A stretch of 64,000 nucleotides of DNA from Bacteroidaceae bacterium (lineage in GTDB: Bacteria; Bacteroidota; Bacteroidia; Bacteroidales; Bacteroidaceae): assembly GCA_017619585.1 (NCBI GenBank), contig JAFZSA010000012.1, forward strand, positions 29,198 through 93,197, given 5' to 3'. Position numbers and translations under genes: made by a program. Shown here in pieces: positions 20,201-28,761 of the stretch. Below the pieces are notes generated by a model, which saw nothing but the letters and a program-made list of their open reading frames with translations, was not told the origin of the DNA and did not search any database. Every line of letters starts with the position of its first letter. The first letter of the stretch is position 1.

Positions 20201-20707
20201 CTGCTGTGCAGTCTGCTCAATCTGAGCCAACTTAGTGAGATCGCACTCGCACTGCTTGATTGCATCAATTCTTGCATTCAACAAGTCAACAGCAGCCTGC
20301 AACTCAGCCTCGCTGACACCAATATTATTAAAGAAGTTGTTGACTGTCTGATAATTCTCAATGATACCCTGAACAAGTCCCTTCAAAGTCTCCAATGATT
20401 TGTCATCACCCGTAGCGGCAGCCTCATTCACTTTGTTCATGAAGTCAACCAACTCCTGAATAGTCTGAGACATATTCTCAGGACAGTTGCATGGCTTAAT
20501 CAATGCCATCTTTTCTTCAAGTTGCTGCTGTAAAGCCTCCAATTGCTGGAGTTTAGCGTTAATGACATCGTCAAGTTTTGAGTTTTCGTCAATCTTCAAC
20601 TCCAGTTGCTTGTACATGTCTGCGTTTGTATCCTTACAAGACACAAACATTCCCATAGAAACCGTTACGGCTCCCATCAGGAGAATTTGAAAGAATTTCT
20701 TTTTCAT
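17207..20707 (-). CDS. Large coiled-coil surface lipoprotein
   Basis: This 1166-residue protein has a lipoprotein signal peptide with the cleavage Cys in MGMFVSCKD. Residues 25-480 are mostly heptad-rich coiled coil (Gln, Ala, Glu, Lys). Two short Cys motifs, CNCPENM and CECDLTK, occur near residues 73 and 150. The rest is beta-rich, with many V-P-V and T-V-x-V strands, and ends in RKYYIRIK. The start resembles Bacteroidales lipoproteins annotated as having a PL29-like N-terminal domain, but I see no lyase signature. It precedes the OmpA-family gene by 35 bp; both are probably structural envelope proteins. Confidence 0.75.
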   Translation of the reverse strand: MKKKFFQILLMGAVTVSMGMFVSCKDTNADMYKQLELKIDENSKLDDVINAKLQQLEALQQQLEEKMALIKPCNCPENMSQTIQELVDFMNKVNEAAATGDDKSLETLKGLVQGIIENYQTVNNFFNNIGVSEAELQAAVDLLNARIDAIKQCECDLTKLAQIEQTAQQALALAQEANTKVEQAQQLAQSAKNAADQATAQLQEAISKAGAAQTAADEAKELANSLKTIAEAADKLSKENKEKIDANTQAIENINLQLTSMSTDLQNATTKANEAYAQAFTNKTAIETLSTTVEANKAALETLTNTTVPGLQTEINNLKEKVNGMAEDLENLKPEITKLYQYADETLEKAKAYTDLEVALVRADLNGLDLKIFNLGEDLNGAVEDIEALKTAVQKVNTAIAGLDTRISENTTKIGQLETNIENVKTELEGKIDNLQSEIDDLTEDVKKNTENIEKLTGLLDLLQETLKRQVTGIIVQETYNPAYGTFKVPAAVQSNVLLAYYGEAYKNVEFPTNSTLNYVDEKYALSTKDMQMLELLNKEPLFSAKSGDVIMQNEENNAGTLYLTVNPNTVDFSKLQLSLVNSQDHPSYIKLGTLQRSDKILQLGFSRAADNGFYECTANLSPEDINKVQKVDFNISSIKDAINEIIDKRSGADFSKIASDMAEVIKGLRIDATAVKCEWEDAAKEGETAQKHAVYSNYNLAATAIKPLSLQTAKDFHYQTIPGYEKAMDLLDSISRELHGAVKTAYKELNESDLINHVSNLKINKVTVADLTEAQLALFKVDIDTTIEIGGLSYHLDLEKTVDVPVKFSKTVDVPINIDKEVAIDLSNVTVQTPTIVVTTTLSGDGGTASLVVPVKDSNDATIGNAVIDLNQVKVTSEVNGSGGTINLDGQAVAKFQYNENHQVTINVDETVQAKVNIDQWIYFGDYKLDANGNIVYDENGKPVHTDKKSVHIWVKKDLSGAAESLWGSAQGAIGSVNDMLDDLNEIVDDANDMIAKINSYQSKIDTKIDDYMDKVASYLKKFNKKIVDFVNNTNARLQPLLIASDGTGTKFLSEAKNYPTVMGSDISLVPTSWNLELLVPYAKKHVAITNVIKDNKSAKGGDSGCLSELRRANSSTATLNTIIPGNERRAYATGLKSGYTYEIAYSALDFHGKMATRKYYIRIK

Positions 20708-20785
20708 AATTATATCGATATATTAATTTAAGTTTCGTTAACGTCACTACACAATACACCCTTTTTGTAAGATGCTAATCATTGG

Positions 20786-20793
20786 CAAAAATA
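20786..20793 (-). promoter_or_regulatory. Possible promoter box of the coiled-coil lipoprotein
   Basis: The minus strand reads TATTTTTG here, about 80 nt before the start codon at 20707. No TTTG is visible at -33. The 223-bp gap to tyrS holds this box and the tyrS promoter and nothing else I can recognise. Confidence 0.35.
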
Positions 20794-20873
20794 TAATTAT
20801 ATTATGAAACAGAGTTATTTCGCTCTGCGCGTTTAAGAATATTTAACACTTCTATGCGTTTTCGACTGTAAAA

Positions 20874-20905
20874 TTTGGCTATTTAAAAGATAAATCATAA
20901 TTTTG
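20874..20905 (+). promoter_or_regulatory. tyrS promoter
   Basis: TTTG (20874-20877), a 20-bp spacer and TAATTTTG (20898-20905) match the consensus. The start codon lies 25 bp downstream of the box. Confidence 0.75.
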
Positions 20906-20930
20906 CACACCATAAAAAGATATTATCCGT

Positions 20931-22232
20931 ATGAATTTTGTAGAGGAACTTAAATGGAGGGGCATGATTCACCAGATGATGCCCGGAACAGAAGAACTTT
21001 TCGAGAAGGAAACAGTCACCGCATACGTGGGTATCGACCCTACTGCAGACAGTTTGCATATTGGTCACCTCTGTGGTGTAATGATGCTCCGTCACCTTCA
21101 GCAGGCAGGACATAAGCCTTTGGCTCTTGTGGGCGGCGCGACTGGTATGATAGGCGACCCCAGCGGAAAGAGTCAGGAACGTAACTTGCTGAACGAGGAA
21201 ACCCTGCGCCATAATGTAGAATGCATTAAGGCACAGTTGAGCCGTTTCCTGGATTTCAACAGCGATGCTCCCAATGCAGCAGAATTGGTGAACAACTATG
21301 ACTGGATGAAGAACTTCTCCTTCCTGGAGTTTGCCCGCGAAATCGGAAAATGCATTACCGTTAACTACATGATGGCAAAGGACAGCGTAAAGCGTCGTCT
21401 GAACGGTGAAGCTCAGGATGGTATGTCATTCACAGAATTTACCTACCAGCTACTGCAGGGTTACGACTTCCTACACCTCTACGAAACCAAGAACTGTAAG
21501 TTGCAGATGGGTGGAAGCGACCAGTGGGGAAACATCACCACAGGTACCGAGCTGATACGCCGTAAACTGGGTGCCGACAACGAGGCATTTGCCCTTACCT
21601 GCCCCCTTATAACCAAGGCCGACGGAAAGAAGTTCGGAAAGACCGAAAAGGGTAATATCTGGCTCGATCGCAATCGTACCAGCCCCTACACCTTCTATCA
21701 GTTCTGGCTGAACGTTGCCGATGAAGATGCTGAGCGTTATATAAAGATCTTCACCTCTTTGGACAAGGCTACCATTGATGCCCTGATTGAAGAGCATCGT
21801 CAGGATCCCGGTCGTCGTGTCCTCCAGAAGCGTTTAGCCGAGGAGGTTACCGTACTCGTTCACAGCCGCGAGGACTACGAATTGGCTTTGGAGGCCAGCA
21901 ATATCCTCTTTGGAAAAGCAACCAAGGAGAGCCTGACCAAGTTGGACGAGCAGACGCTGCTGGATGTATTCTCTGGCGTTCCTCAGTTTGAAGTTAGCCG
22001 TTCATTACTGGAAGGAGAAGGTGTCAAGGCCATTGACTTGCTGGCAGAACACACAGCATGCTTTGCTTCAAAAGGCGAGATGCGCAAACTGACTCAGGGT
22101 GGTGGTGTTTCTATTAACAAAGAGAAACTGGACGACCCCAACAAGGCTATTACAACAGCAGACCTGTTAGACAATAAATACATTCTGGCCCAGCAAGGCA
22201 AGAAAAAGTATTTCCTGTTGATTGTAAAATAA
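20931..22232 (+). CDS. tyrS: Tyrosyl-tRNA synthetase
   Basis: This 433-residue class I synthetase is complete. The HIGH motif appears as LHIGHL near residue 43, preceded by GIDPTADS. The tyrosine pocket [12 protein letters not shown] is followed by the [10 protein letters not shown] block. The KMSKS loop is present as KFGKTEKG near residue 230. The C-terminal S4-like RNA-binding domain (about 365-433) carries GGGVSIN. It charges tRNA-Tyr in the cytoplasm. It is transcribed alone from the promoter at 20874-20905. Confidence 0.97.
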   Translation: MNFVEELKWRGMIHQMMPGTEELFEKETVTAYVGIDPTADSLHIGHLCGVMMLRHLQQAGHKPLALVGGATGMIGDPSGKSQERNLLNEETLRHNVECIKAQLSRFLDFNSDAPNAAELVNNYDWMKNFSFLEFAREIGKCITVNYMMAKDSVKRRLNGEAQDGMSFTEFTYQLLQGYDFLHLYETKNCKLQMGGSDQWGNITTGTELIRRKLGADNEAFALTCPLITKADGKKFGKTEKGNIWLDRNRTSPYTFYQFWLNVADEDAERYIKIFTSLDKATIDALIEEHRQDPGRRVLQKRLAEEVTVLVHSREDYELALEASNILFGKATKESLTKLDEQTLLDVFSGVPQFEVSRSLLEGEGVKAIDLLAEHTACFASKGEMRKLTQGGGVSINKEKLDDPNKAITTADLLDNKYILAQQGKKKYFLLIVK

Positions 22233-22245
22233 AGTTCCTTTACTA

Positions 22246-22263
22246 CTCCCCTTAAAGCGGGAG
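22246..22263. repeat. GC-rich palindrome (intergenic copy)
   Basis: CTCCC and GGGAG flank an 8-nt spacer just after tyrS. This is a weak member of the dispersed GC-rich palindrome family described under lpdA. Confidence 0.45.
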
Positions 22264-22295
22264 AGTATGAACTACGAGAGATAAAAAAGAACGTA

Positions 22296-22344
22296 AAAAG
22301 CGAGATTGGTGAAGTTTTTTTACTTTTCCTTTCTCGCTTTTCAC
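22296..22344 (+). terminator. Possible tyrS terminator
   Basis: AAAAGCGAGA (22296-22305) and TCTCGCTTTT (22332-22341) form a 10-bp stem with a T-rich loop of 26 nt, about 65 bp after the tyrS stop. Confidence 0.5.
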
Positions 22345-22353
22345 TTTTCTTTA

Positions 22354-22361
22354 TATCTTTG
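22354..22361 (+). promoter_or_regulatory. tRNA-Gln promoter box
   Basis: TATCTTTG matches the -7 consensus, 33 nt before the mature tRNA. No clear -33 TTTG is visible. Confidence 0.6.
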
Positions 22362-22394
22362 CACCCGCAATCCGTAAAAAGATTGAGATAGGAT

Positions 22395-22465
22395 TGGGCT
22401 ATGGTGTAATGGTAGCACAAGACATTTTGGTCGTCTTAGTCCTGGTTCGAACCCGGGTAGCCCAA
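22395..22465 (+). tRNA. tRNA-Gln(TTG)
   Basis: The acceptor TGGGCTA pairs with TAGCCCA, the D arm is GTGTAATGGTAGCAC, and the T arm is CCTGG-TTCGAAC-CCGGG. The anticodon loop TTTTGGT gives anticodon TTG. The last pair of the anticodon stem is an A-C mismatch (AGACA with CGTCT). Discriminator A; CCA is not encoded. Confidence 0.92.
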
Positions 22466-22472
22466 CCCAAAA

Positions 22473-22512
22473 AGAAGCGCTGGTTCTTTATAGAGCCGGC
22501 GCTTCTTTTTTT
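22473..22512 (+). terminator. tRNA-Gln terminator
   Basis: A 15-bp stem with two G-T wobbles (AGAAGCGCTGGTTCT with AGAGCCGGCGCTTCT), a TTAT loop and a run of T follow the tRNA by 7 nt. Confidence 0.9.
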
Positions 22513-22514
22513 AC

Positions 22515-22566
22515 ACACGTAGAAAAATTTACTACTACACGTAGAAAAAATATTTTCTACACGTAG
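22515..22566. repeat. Three ACACGTAG boxes spaced exactly 22 bp
   Basis: ACACGTAG occurs at 22515, 22537 and 22559. The DNA between the boxes is A/T-rich and includes an inverted GTAGAAAA/TTTTCTAC pair. The array lies between the tRNA-Gln terminator and the 3' end of the GH92 gene. It may help end the GH92 transcript or bind a protein; the 22-bp period puts all boxes on one face of the helix. Confidence 0.7.
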
Positions 22567-22584
22567 CAGTAAAAAAATAGCACG

Positions 22585-24597
22585 TTAATAGATAAAAGTC
22601 AGTTCTCCACCCTTCTTTATTTCAGACACGGTAATGCGATAATTCTGCAGTTTCTTACCGTTCCATGTAGCATATTTCAGCGGCTGATTCTTGTTGGTTC
22701 TACCCTTAGTAGTGATAACAACTTCCTTGTCACCTAAACGCAACGTGACCTTATCAAAGAGGGGAGAGAATACCTCGTACTGAGCCTCGCCCACTACCAA
22801 AGGATAAAGACCGATGCTAGTAAATACATACCAGGCACTCATAGCACCATCGTCCTCGTCCATCTCGGGCGCATAACCACGTGGAGCATTCACAAAGGCA
22901 CAGCCTACCCAAGGAGTAGGATAAGCATCGTTGCCACCATAGCGGTGAGTCACCACCTCTGTTGCCAAGGGGCGAACAGTAAGGCCTGTTTTCTCAGGCA
23001 TTCCCAAGCGGGCAAAGAGGAAGGGAACGTGAATGTCAGGTTCATTACCCTGGTTGTAAAGTTCTTTCTCGAAGAAGGTCACCAATTCCTGACCCAGTTT
23101 CTTCTTACCAACCATATTAATCATACGGTCCAGGAACATAGGAGCACCCCAACGGTATTGCCAACGGGTACCCTGATAGAGGCCGTTGCCACGCATCTTT
23201 GTGAAGGTATCGTCTATCTTCTGGAATTCACGGGGCCAGATACTGTCGAAGATTTCCTCGCCGCGAGCTGTCCATTTGCTTGCATCCTCAGGCATTCCCA
23301 ATTCGCCAGCCAACTGACCCAGTGCCCAGAAATCGCCTGCAGCCTCCAAGCATTGGTCGGGGCTCTTCAAGGAGAGACGCTTCACCTCTTCTATCATGCC
23401 AGGATAAGCGTCACGCAGGTTAGGAATATTGATTCCCTGACGATAAGCATCCAACAAGGTGGCTATAGCATGCTCCGTACGGACTGTGGGCACACACTCA
23501 TACTGGGTACTCCAGTCCTTCTTACCCGTAAGATACAAGGTAGATAGTGACTGCATGATATCGCTGGACCTACGTGGATCCAACAATGTTATCAAGGGGA
23601 ACTTGGTGCGATAAGTATCCCATAGAGACCATGAACTATAATAGGTAAAGCCTTTCTCCTCATGCTCCTTGCCGTCTGTTCCCAGATAATGCTTCATATT
23701 GCGGTCAGTAACCACAAAGGGGCTGTGGAAAGTACGATATAGAGAGGTATAGAAGATTGTACGCTGGTCGGCAGTACCACCCTCAACCTTTACCGTAGAA
23801 AGCAACCTACGCCATTCCTGCTGTGCCCGTTCTACCATAGAGAGGAAGTCTGTACGCCAGACATCAGATTCCTTCATGGCGTCCAACTCCTTTTCAAGAC
23901 CTGTAGAAACCACAATACGTACCTCTACATAACGGGCTGATAAGGTGGGGAAAGTCAACTTCTTTCTTCCGCCCTCCAACTCCTGCATCTCAAAAGGTGC
24001 GGAAGTATAGATTCTGTAATGCAGATGGTAGTTGCCACGCCGACATGTATTGGCACAGTCAATATAGCCCTGAGCTACATTCTCACCTATCTTACGGAAT
24101 GAAGTCTTGTACATTTTGTCGAATGCCGTTCCAGGGTTCAACAACAAAACTGCCTTTTCTGCAGAAGGGAAAGAGAAACGTTCTACTGCCATACGCCTGT
24201 TTGCCGTAGCGGTAAACCATACGCCATTACTCAGCTGTACGCTGTAATAGCCAGGAGTAGCCTGCTCTGTGCTCTTAATCAAGTGTACATTCTCGCCTGT
24301 CTCATCGGGCATAATGGACACATTACCACCACAGCCGCTGCCACCGACTCCGGAAAGACGGTTAATACTGAAACCTGAAATCTGAGTTACCTCATAATCA
24401 TAACCGGGATGCTGACGAGGTTTGCTATCAGGGCAAACCTGAATCTGACTATAGGGCATACAAGCGCCAGGAGACATCTGTCCGTAGTCGTTTGCCGTAC
24501 CAATGTACAGATTTACATTGTCAAGTACATCCTGAGCAGAAACCCAAGTTGCGAATAGTGAAGAAAGGAATAAAGCAATAGAAAATTTTCTTACCAT
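22585..24597 (-). CDS. GH92 alpha-mannosidase, secreted
   Basis: This 670-residue protein has a signal peptide ending ATWVSAQ. The N-terminal beta-sandwich includes YIGTANDYGQMSPGA and SGVGGSGCGG. The (alpha/alpha)6 catalytic domain includes TYYSSWSLWDTYRTKFP and the acidic motif MDEDDGAMSAWYVFTS near residue 580. GH92 enzymes are calcium-dependent exo-alpha-mannosidases acting on N-glycans and mannans; the linkage preference cannot be read here. It is somewhat shorter than many members (about 750). The start lies 17 bp after the lpdA stop, so it may ride on the glycine-cleavage transcript, an odd pairing. A second GH92 is at 38394-40790. Confidence 0.9.
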   Translation of the reverse strand: MVRKFSIALFLSSLFATWVSAQDVLDNVNLYIGTANDYGQMSPGACMPYSQIQVCPDSKPRQHPGYDYEVTQISGFSINRLSGVGGSGCGGNVSIMPDETGENVHLIKSTEQATPGYYSVQLSNGVWFTATANRRMAVERFSFPSAEKAVLLLNPGTAFDKMYKTSFRKIGENVAQGYIDCANTCRRGNYHLHYRIYTSAPFEMQELEGGRKKLTFPTLSARYVEVRIVVSTGLEKELDAMKESDVWRTDFLSMVERAQQEWRRLLSTVKVEGGTADQRTIFYTSLYRTFHSPFVVTDRNMKHYLGTDGKEHEEKGFTYYSSWSLWDTYRTKFPLITLLDPRRSSDIMQSLSTLYLTGKKDWSTQYECVPTVRTEHAIATLLDAYRQGINIPNLRDAYPGMIEEVKRLSLKSPDQCLEAAGDFWALGQLAGELGMPEDASKWTARGEEIFDSIWPREFQKIDDTFTKMRGNGLYQGTRWQYRWGAPMFLDRMINMVGKKKLGQELVTFFEKELYNQGNEPDIHVPFLFARLGMPEKTGLTVRPLATEVVTHRYGGNDAYPTPWVGCAFVNAPRGYAPEMDEDDGAMSAWYVFTSIGLYPLVVGEAQYEVFSPLFDKVTLRLGDKEVVITTKGRTNKNQPLKYATWNGKKLQNYRITVSEIKKGGELTFIY

Positions 24598-24614
24598 ATT
24601 ATATTGTATAATGA

Positions 24615-25943
24615 TTAAGCCTCAGCAGCAACAAAAAGTATCTCGCTGAGGGTAGGATGAATATGCACCATATCCGCCAGTTCGCTAATGGTAGTATTCT
24701 TGCACATCAGCACACTGACTTCCTGAACAATATCGGCACTATGGGCGCCATAGGCATGACAGCCTAAGATCAAGCCTTCGGGGGAGACAAACAACTTAAG
24801 CAACCCTTCCGACTCACCCATAGCAAGGGCTTTGCCGTTAGCACGCCAGAATGATTTCTTGCACTCGTAGGCGATGCCCTGTTCCTTCAGTTGGTCTTCT
24901 GTAGGACCCACACAGGCAGCTTCTGGGGAAGTGAAGATAGCAGCCGGCATAATATCAAAACGGATACCGTCCTTTTTACCTAAGATGTGATTCACCGCAT
25001 GTATAGCCTGCATTTCTGCAGCATGAGCCAACATCTGCTTGCCGTTGACATCACCAATGGCGTAGATAGAAGCCTCACCCTCCGCCCTCTCCAAGGGGAG
25101 AGGGTACTGATAATTCTCATCAACGGGAATGCAACCGTTAGGAGCCAGCGTTATACCGGCAGCCTCCACGTTCAATCCCTCTGTACGGGGCTTTCTGCCT
25201 GTGGCCATCAGAACTATATCTGCTTCAACGGACTCTTCCTTTCCCTTCTGTTCAAATACCACACTCGTACCTCCCTCGCCTTCGGAGAGGGCTGGGGTGA
25301 GGCTTTTAACAACAGCTCCCATCTTAAAGGTAATACCACGCTTCTCCAACGTCTTACGCAGACGCTTAGCAATATCGCTATCCAAAGCAGGCAGACATTC
25401 CTTCAGGAACTCTACAACTGTCACCTCTGAGCCAAAACGCTGGAAAGCAGAAGCAAACTCCATACCGATAACACCGGCACCTATGATGCAGAGGCGCTTA
25501 GGCAGTGTCTCCAATGAGAGCAGACCCGTTGAGTCCACCAAACGCAGGTCATCCAGTCCCTGTACGGGAATCATCTTGGTCTCAGAGCCTGTGGCAATGA
25601 TGATGTTAACCCCTTTCCATACCTCTCCCGAGGGAGAGGCTTCCACTGTATGGGCATCAACGAAGGAAGCTTTCTCACGCACCAATGTGATATTGGGATT
25701 AGATAGAATACCCTCTACGCCCTGACGCAGTTGGGGAACCACCTGTCCCAAACGTTCACGAGCCTCATCGAAGGTGGCACTATGCACATAGGTCTTAGTG
25801 GGAATACAGCCTACATTCAGGCAGGTTCCTCCCACTTCGGCACCCTCAAAGATTACTACCTTCAGGCCTTGCTTGGCTGCATATTCAGCGGCGCGGTACC
25901 CACCAGGGCCCGCACCGATGATAATCAAATCAGTTGTTGTCAT
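24615..25943 (-). CDS. lpdA: Dihydrolipoyl dehydrogenase (L protein)
   Basis: This 442-residue flavoenzyme has the FAD motif [14 protein letters not shown] at the N-terminus, the redox-active pair in [13 protein letters not shown] (about residues 37-50), an NAD-binding [11 protein letters not shown] segment near 180, and the C-terminal HIHPTLSE motif that supplies the His-Glu pair. It reoxidises dihydrolipoyl-GcvH and passes electrons to NAD. Its start overlaps gcvPB by 14 bp, tying it to the glycine cleavage operon. Three GC-rich palindromes of an intergenic repeat family lie in frame inside the gene (near residues 101-112, 213-225 and 278-291), each where homologues have a short loop. Confidence 0.95.
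   Translation of the reverse strand: MTTTDLIIIGAGPGGYRAAEYAAKQGLKVVIFEGAEVGGTCLNVGCIPTKTYVHSATFDEARERLGQVVPQLRQGVEGILSNPNITLVREKASFVDAHTVEASPSGEVWKGVNIIIATGSETKMIPVQGLDDLRLVDSTGLLSLETLPKRLCIIGAGVIGMEFASAFQRFGSEVTVVEFLKECLPALDSDIAKRLRKTLEKRGITFKMGAVVKSLTPALSEGEGGTSVVFEQKGKEESVEADIVLMATGRKPRTEGLNVEAAGITLAPNGCIPVDENYQYPLPLERAEGEASIYAIGDVNGKQMLAHAAEMQAIHAVNHILGKKDGIRFDIMPAAIFTSPEAACVGPTEDQLKEQGIAYECKKSFWRANGKALAMGESEGLLKLFVSPEGLILGCHAYGAHSADIVQEVSVLMCKNTTISELADMVHIHPTLSEILFVAAEA
25072..25109. repeat. GC-rich palindrome inside lpdA (copy 1)
   Basis: CCCTCTCC and GGGGAGAGGG face each other across a short centre, preceded by GCCTCACCCTCC. In the protein this gives [13 protein letters not shown], an Ala/Glu/Pro-rich loop just before the conserved IYAIGD segment. 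Confidence 0.75.
25271..25302. repeat. GC-rich palindrome inside lpdA (copy 2)
   Basis: CTCCCTCGCCTTCGGAGAGG followed by GCTGGGGTGAGG is the classic form of this repeat, in the opposite orientation to copy 1. It encodes [11 protein letters not shown] between two beta-strands. Confidence 0.8.
25608..25639. repeat. GC-rich palindrome inside lpdA (copy 3)
   Basis: CCTCTCCCGAGGGAGAGG is a perfect palindrome with a 5' AACCCCTTT tail. It encodes [12 protein letters not shown] in a loop just before IIIATGSE. Confidence 0.75.
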
Positions 25944-27339
25944 TCACCATTTGTTTATAAGTGGTAATAGGATGCTTGGCTGCCAACACGTCATCTACAC
26001 GACCGATGGGTGTAAGATGTGGAGCAGATTTCACCTCATCTGGGTTGGCCTTTGCCTCCTCTGCTATCTTACGCATCACACCTATGAAGCCGTCAATGGT
26101 TTCCTTGCTCTCGTTCTCGGTGGGCTCAATCATCAGAGACTCATGGAACAGCAAGGGGAAGTAGATGGTAGGTGCATGATAGCCGTAATCCAAAAGGCGC
26201 TTGGCCACATCCATTGTGGTAACACCAGTGCTCTTATCTTTCAGACCATCGAACACAAACTCATGCTTACACAGGCCGTCAATAGGCAGTTCATAAACAT
26301 CCTTTAGGCTCTCCTTGATATAGTTGGCGTTCAAAGTTGCCAGAGGGCCCACCAACTTGATGTTCTCACGACCTAATGAGAGAATGTACGCATACGCGCG
26401 CATAGCCACCGCAAAGTTTCCGTGATAGGGCGATACCTCGGGGAAGAAGGGCTCCAGACCTTTTCTTACCCCGACAGGTCCAGCACCTGGTCCGCCACCT
26501 CCGTGAGGAGTTGAGAAGGTCTTATGAAGATTGATATGCATAACATCAAAGCCCATATCACCGGGGCGGGCAGCACCCAACATGGGATTCAGATTGGCAC
26601 CGTCATAGTACATCAGACCGCCTGCGGCATGCACCAGTTTCTCAATCTCAGGAATCTGCTTCTCGAAGAGTCCCAACGTATTGGGGTTGGTCATCATCAT
26701 AGCGGCAATGGAATCGCCTTCTAGTTCTACTAGTCTCTCTAGGTCAACTAGATCAACTAGTCCTCTAGCGTCACTCTTTACCTCAATAATCTCTAAACCA
26801 CATACTGCTGCAGAAGCGGGGTTAGTACCATGGGCACTGTCAGGGACAATCACCTTTTTGCGAGCCTCATCACCACGACTCTCATGATACTTCTTGATAA
26901 CCATCAGACCTGTCAACTCGCCATGAGCACCAGCGAATGGCTTCAGCGTGAAGGCATATAGGCCTGTCAGTTCGCAGAGCGACTGGCACAACTGCTGGCA
27001 AACCTCTTCGGCACCCTGTACCGTCTCTGCAGGCTGCAAAGGATGCAATCCTGCAAACTGAGGCAATGCAGCAACTTCCTCATTAATCTTAGGGTTGTAC
27101 TTCATGGTGCAAGAGCCCAACGGATAGAACCCGTTGTCCACGCCAAAGTTATTAGCACTCAGATTGGTATAGTGGCGAACCACCGTCATCTCATCGCACT
27201 CAGGCAGCGCAGCATCTTCTTTTCTGCGCAGTTGTGCAGGAACAGTATAGCTGCCAAACTGATTCTTAGGAAGAGAATAACCTGAGCGTCCCTTCTGTGA
27301 AAGTTCGAAAATCAAATTTCCGTATAATCTGTTATTCAT
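25930..27339 (-). CDS. gcvPB: Glycine decarboxylase (P protein) subunit 2
   Basis: This 469-residue C-terminal-type half of the P protein binds pyridoxal phosphate through the Lys in [16 protein letters not shown]. With GcvPA it decarboxylates glycine and loads the aminomethyl group on lipoyl-GcvH. It overlaps gcvPA by 4 bp upstream and lpdA by 14 bp downstream, so translation is coupled. A 9-bp tandem CTAG-containing repeat (26721-26768) encodes [14 protein letters not shown], adding a few residues to a helix that is shorter in homologues. Confidence 0.95.
   Translation of the reverse strand: MNNRLYGNLIFELSQKGRSGYSLPKNQFGSYTVPAQLRRKEDAALPECDEMTVVRHYTNLSANNFGVDNGFYPLGSCTMKYNPKINEEVAALPQFAGLHPLQPAETVQGAEEVCQQLCQSLCELTGLYAFTLKPFAGAHGELTGLMVIKKYHESRGDEARKKVIVPDSAHGTNPASAAVCGLEIIEVKSDARGLVDLVDLERLVELEGDSIAAMMMTNPNTLGLFEKQIPEIEKLVHAAGGLMYYDGANLNPMLGAARPGDMGFDVMHINLHKTFSTPHGGGGPGAGPVGVRKGLEPFFPEVSPYHGNFAVAMRAYAYILSLGRENIKLVGPLATLNANYIKESLKDVYELPIDGLCKHEFVFDGLKDKSTGVTTMDVAKRLLDYGYHAPTIYFPLLFHESLMIEPTENESKETIDGFIGVMRKIAEEAKANPDEVKSAPHLTPIGRVDDVLAAKHPITTYKQMVNDNN
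26721..26768. repeat. 9-bp CTAG tandem repeat inside gcvPB
   Basis: CTAG occurs six times, at 26721, 26730, 26739, 26748, 26757 and 26765, so five units are 9 or 8 bp long. The array stays in frame and yields a Leu every third residue. Confidence 0.8.
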
Positions 27340-28655
27340 AAGGCAGCAATCTTTACGAGGTTATCAATTTCTTCCTTGGTACGCTTCTCTGTTACGGCAA
27401 ACATCAGTTTATCTGCACCCAACTTGATACCGCCAAAGATACCGTTTTCGGTAAGACGCTTCTGCAAAGCATCCACATCTCCGCTGTAGCGAACCACAAA
27501 CTCGTTAAAGAACGGCTGGTTATAGACAAGGCTGAACTTGCCGGTCTTCAGCAGCTCGTCGCACAGATAATGAGCACCGGCATAGGAAAGCCCGGCAGCC
27601 TTCTTCAGGCCCTGCTTGCCCATCAGTGACATATAAACCGTTGTCCACAATGCCATCAGACTCTGGTTAGAGCAGATGTTGCTGGTAGCCTTCTGACGAC
27701 GGATGTGCTGTTCACGAGCCTGCAAGGTCAGCACGAAGGCACGCTGGTCGCGATTGTCCTTTGTCATACCAACGATACGACCCGGCATTTTTCTAATAAG
27801 CTTTTCTGTACAGCACATATATCCTACATAGGGACCGCCCCACTGCATGGGGATGCCCAGGCTCTGGCCATCTCCCACAGCTATGTCGGCACCCCACTCG
27901 CCTGGAGTCTTCAGGACAGCCAAGTCAGCGGCTACGCTATTCATGATGAAGAGCGCCTTCTGGTTGTGGCAGGCATCAGCAAAACCATCATAATCCTCTA
28001 CGATACCATAGAAGTTAGGCTGCTGCACCAATACGCCGGCAACATCGCCTCCTGCCAACTGCTCCTCAAGGTTCTGCCTTGAGGTTACACCATCCTTTGC
28101 AGGAATCATCTCTATCTCTATACCATGGAAATGAGCGTATGTCTTCACCACCGCCAATGTCTTGGGGTCTATGGTCTCGCTTACCAGCACCTTATTCTGC
28201 TTCTTACCTGCAGCCACAGCCATCATTACAGCCTCGGCCGTTGCGGTAGTTCCGTCGTACATAGAGGCATTGCTGATGTCCATGCCTGTCAGCTCTGCCA
28301 TCATGCTCTGGTACTCGAAGATATAATGCAGCGTACCCTGGGAGATTTCTGCCTGATACGGTGTGTAGCTGGTCAGGAACTCGGAACGACTGAGCAACTG
28401 GGGAATAGCACTGGGTGTATAATGATCATAGACGCCGGCACCGGCAAAGCAGGTCAGCTGCTTGTTCTTGGCGCCCAGCTTATCAAAGAGCTGACGTACC
28501 TCAATCTCGCTCATTTCCTCGGGCAGCTGGTATTCACCACGGAAGCGAATCTGCTCGGGAACCTCGGCATAGAGGTCGTCAAGACTCTTGATGCCCACCT
28601 TCTGGAACATTGCCTGAAGGTCGGCATCAGTATGAGGAAAATACTTGTAATTCAT
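27336..28655 (-). CDS. gcvPA: Glycine decarboxylase (P protein) subunit 1
   Basis: This 439-residue N-terminal-type half of the P protein starts [17 protein letters not shown] and contains [15 protein letters not shown] and [16 protein letters not shown], both characteristic of GcvPA. It forms a heterotetramer with GcvPB. A longer frame opens at 28718, but those 21 residues are encoded by the repeat sequence between gcvH and gcvPA, so I chose the ATG at 28655. The 75-bp hairpin element lies 22 bp upstream. Confidence 0.93.
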   Translation of the reverse strand: MNYKYFPHTDADLQAMFQKVGIKSLDDLYAEVPEQIRFRGEYQLPEEMSEIEVRQLFDKLGAKNKQLTCFAGAGVYDHYTPSAIPQLLSRSEFLTSYTPYQAEISQGTLHYIFEYQSMMAELTGMDISNASMYDGTTATAEAVMMAVAAGKKQNKVLVSETIDPKTLAVVKTYAHFHGIEIEMIPAKDGVTSRQNLEEQLAGGDVAGVLVQQPNFYGIVEDYDGFADACHNQKALFIMNSVAADLAVLKTPGEWGADIAVGDGQSLGIPMQWGGPYVGYMCCTEKLIRKMPGRIVGMTKDNRDQRAFVLTLQAREQHIRRQKATSNICSNQSLMALWTTVYMSLMGKQGLKKAAGLSYAGAHYLCDELLKTGKFSLVYNQPFFNEFVVRYSGDVDALQKRLTENGIFGGIKLGADKLMFAVTEKRTKEEIDNLVKIAAL

Positions 28656-28668
28656 TGAACATTCAACA

Positions 28669-28761
28669 TTGAACATTGAAACATTGTTTCGAGCCTGCTT
28701 TCGCTCGGCAATAATCAAGCGAGCTTGTTATTGCTCTCGCTTACTCGCAGCCTTGAACATT
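28669..28761 (-). repeat. 75-bp hairpin element, copy A, with 9-bp flanking repeats
   Basis: The core is 28678-28752, read on the minus strand from GGCTGCGA to GTTTC. It is flanked by direct repeats AATGTTCAA (plus-strand TTGAACATT at 28669-28677 and 28753-28761). The centre forms an 11-bp stem with a CTCG loop and one bulged A, and the end forms GAAAC/GTTTC. It is about three-quarters identical to copy B at 45380-45472. It sits between gcvH and gcvPA, in the sense of the operon. Confidence 0.8.

Noticed and set aside
22515..22566. ACACGTAG boxes as a CRISPR array
   Set aside because: The repeats are only 8 bp, the spacers are A/T-rich and similar, and no cas genes are present.
28656..28718. 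N-terminal extension of GcvPA
   Set aside because: The codons are repeat DNA next to the 75-bp element; homologous proteins begin at MNYKYFP or nearby.
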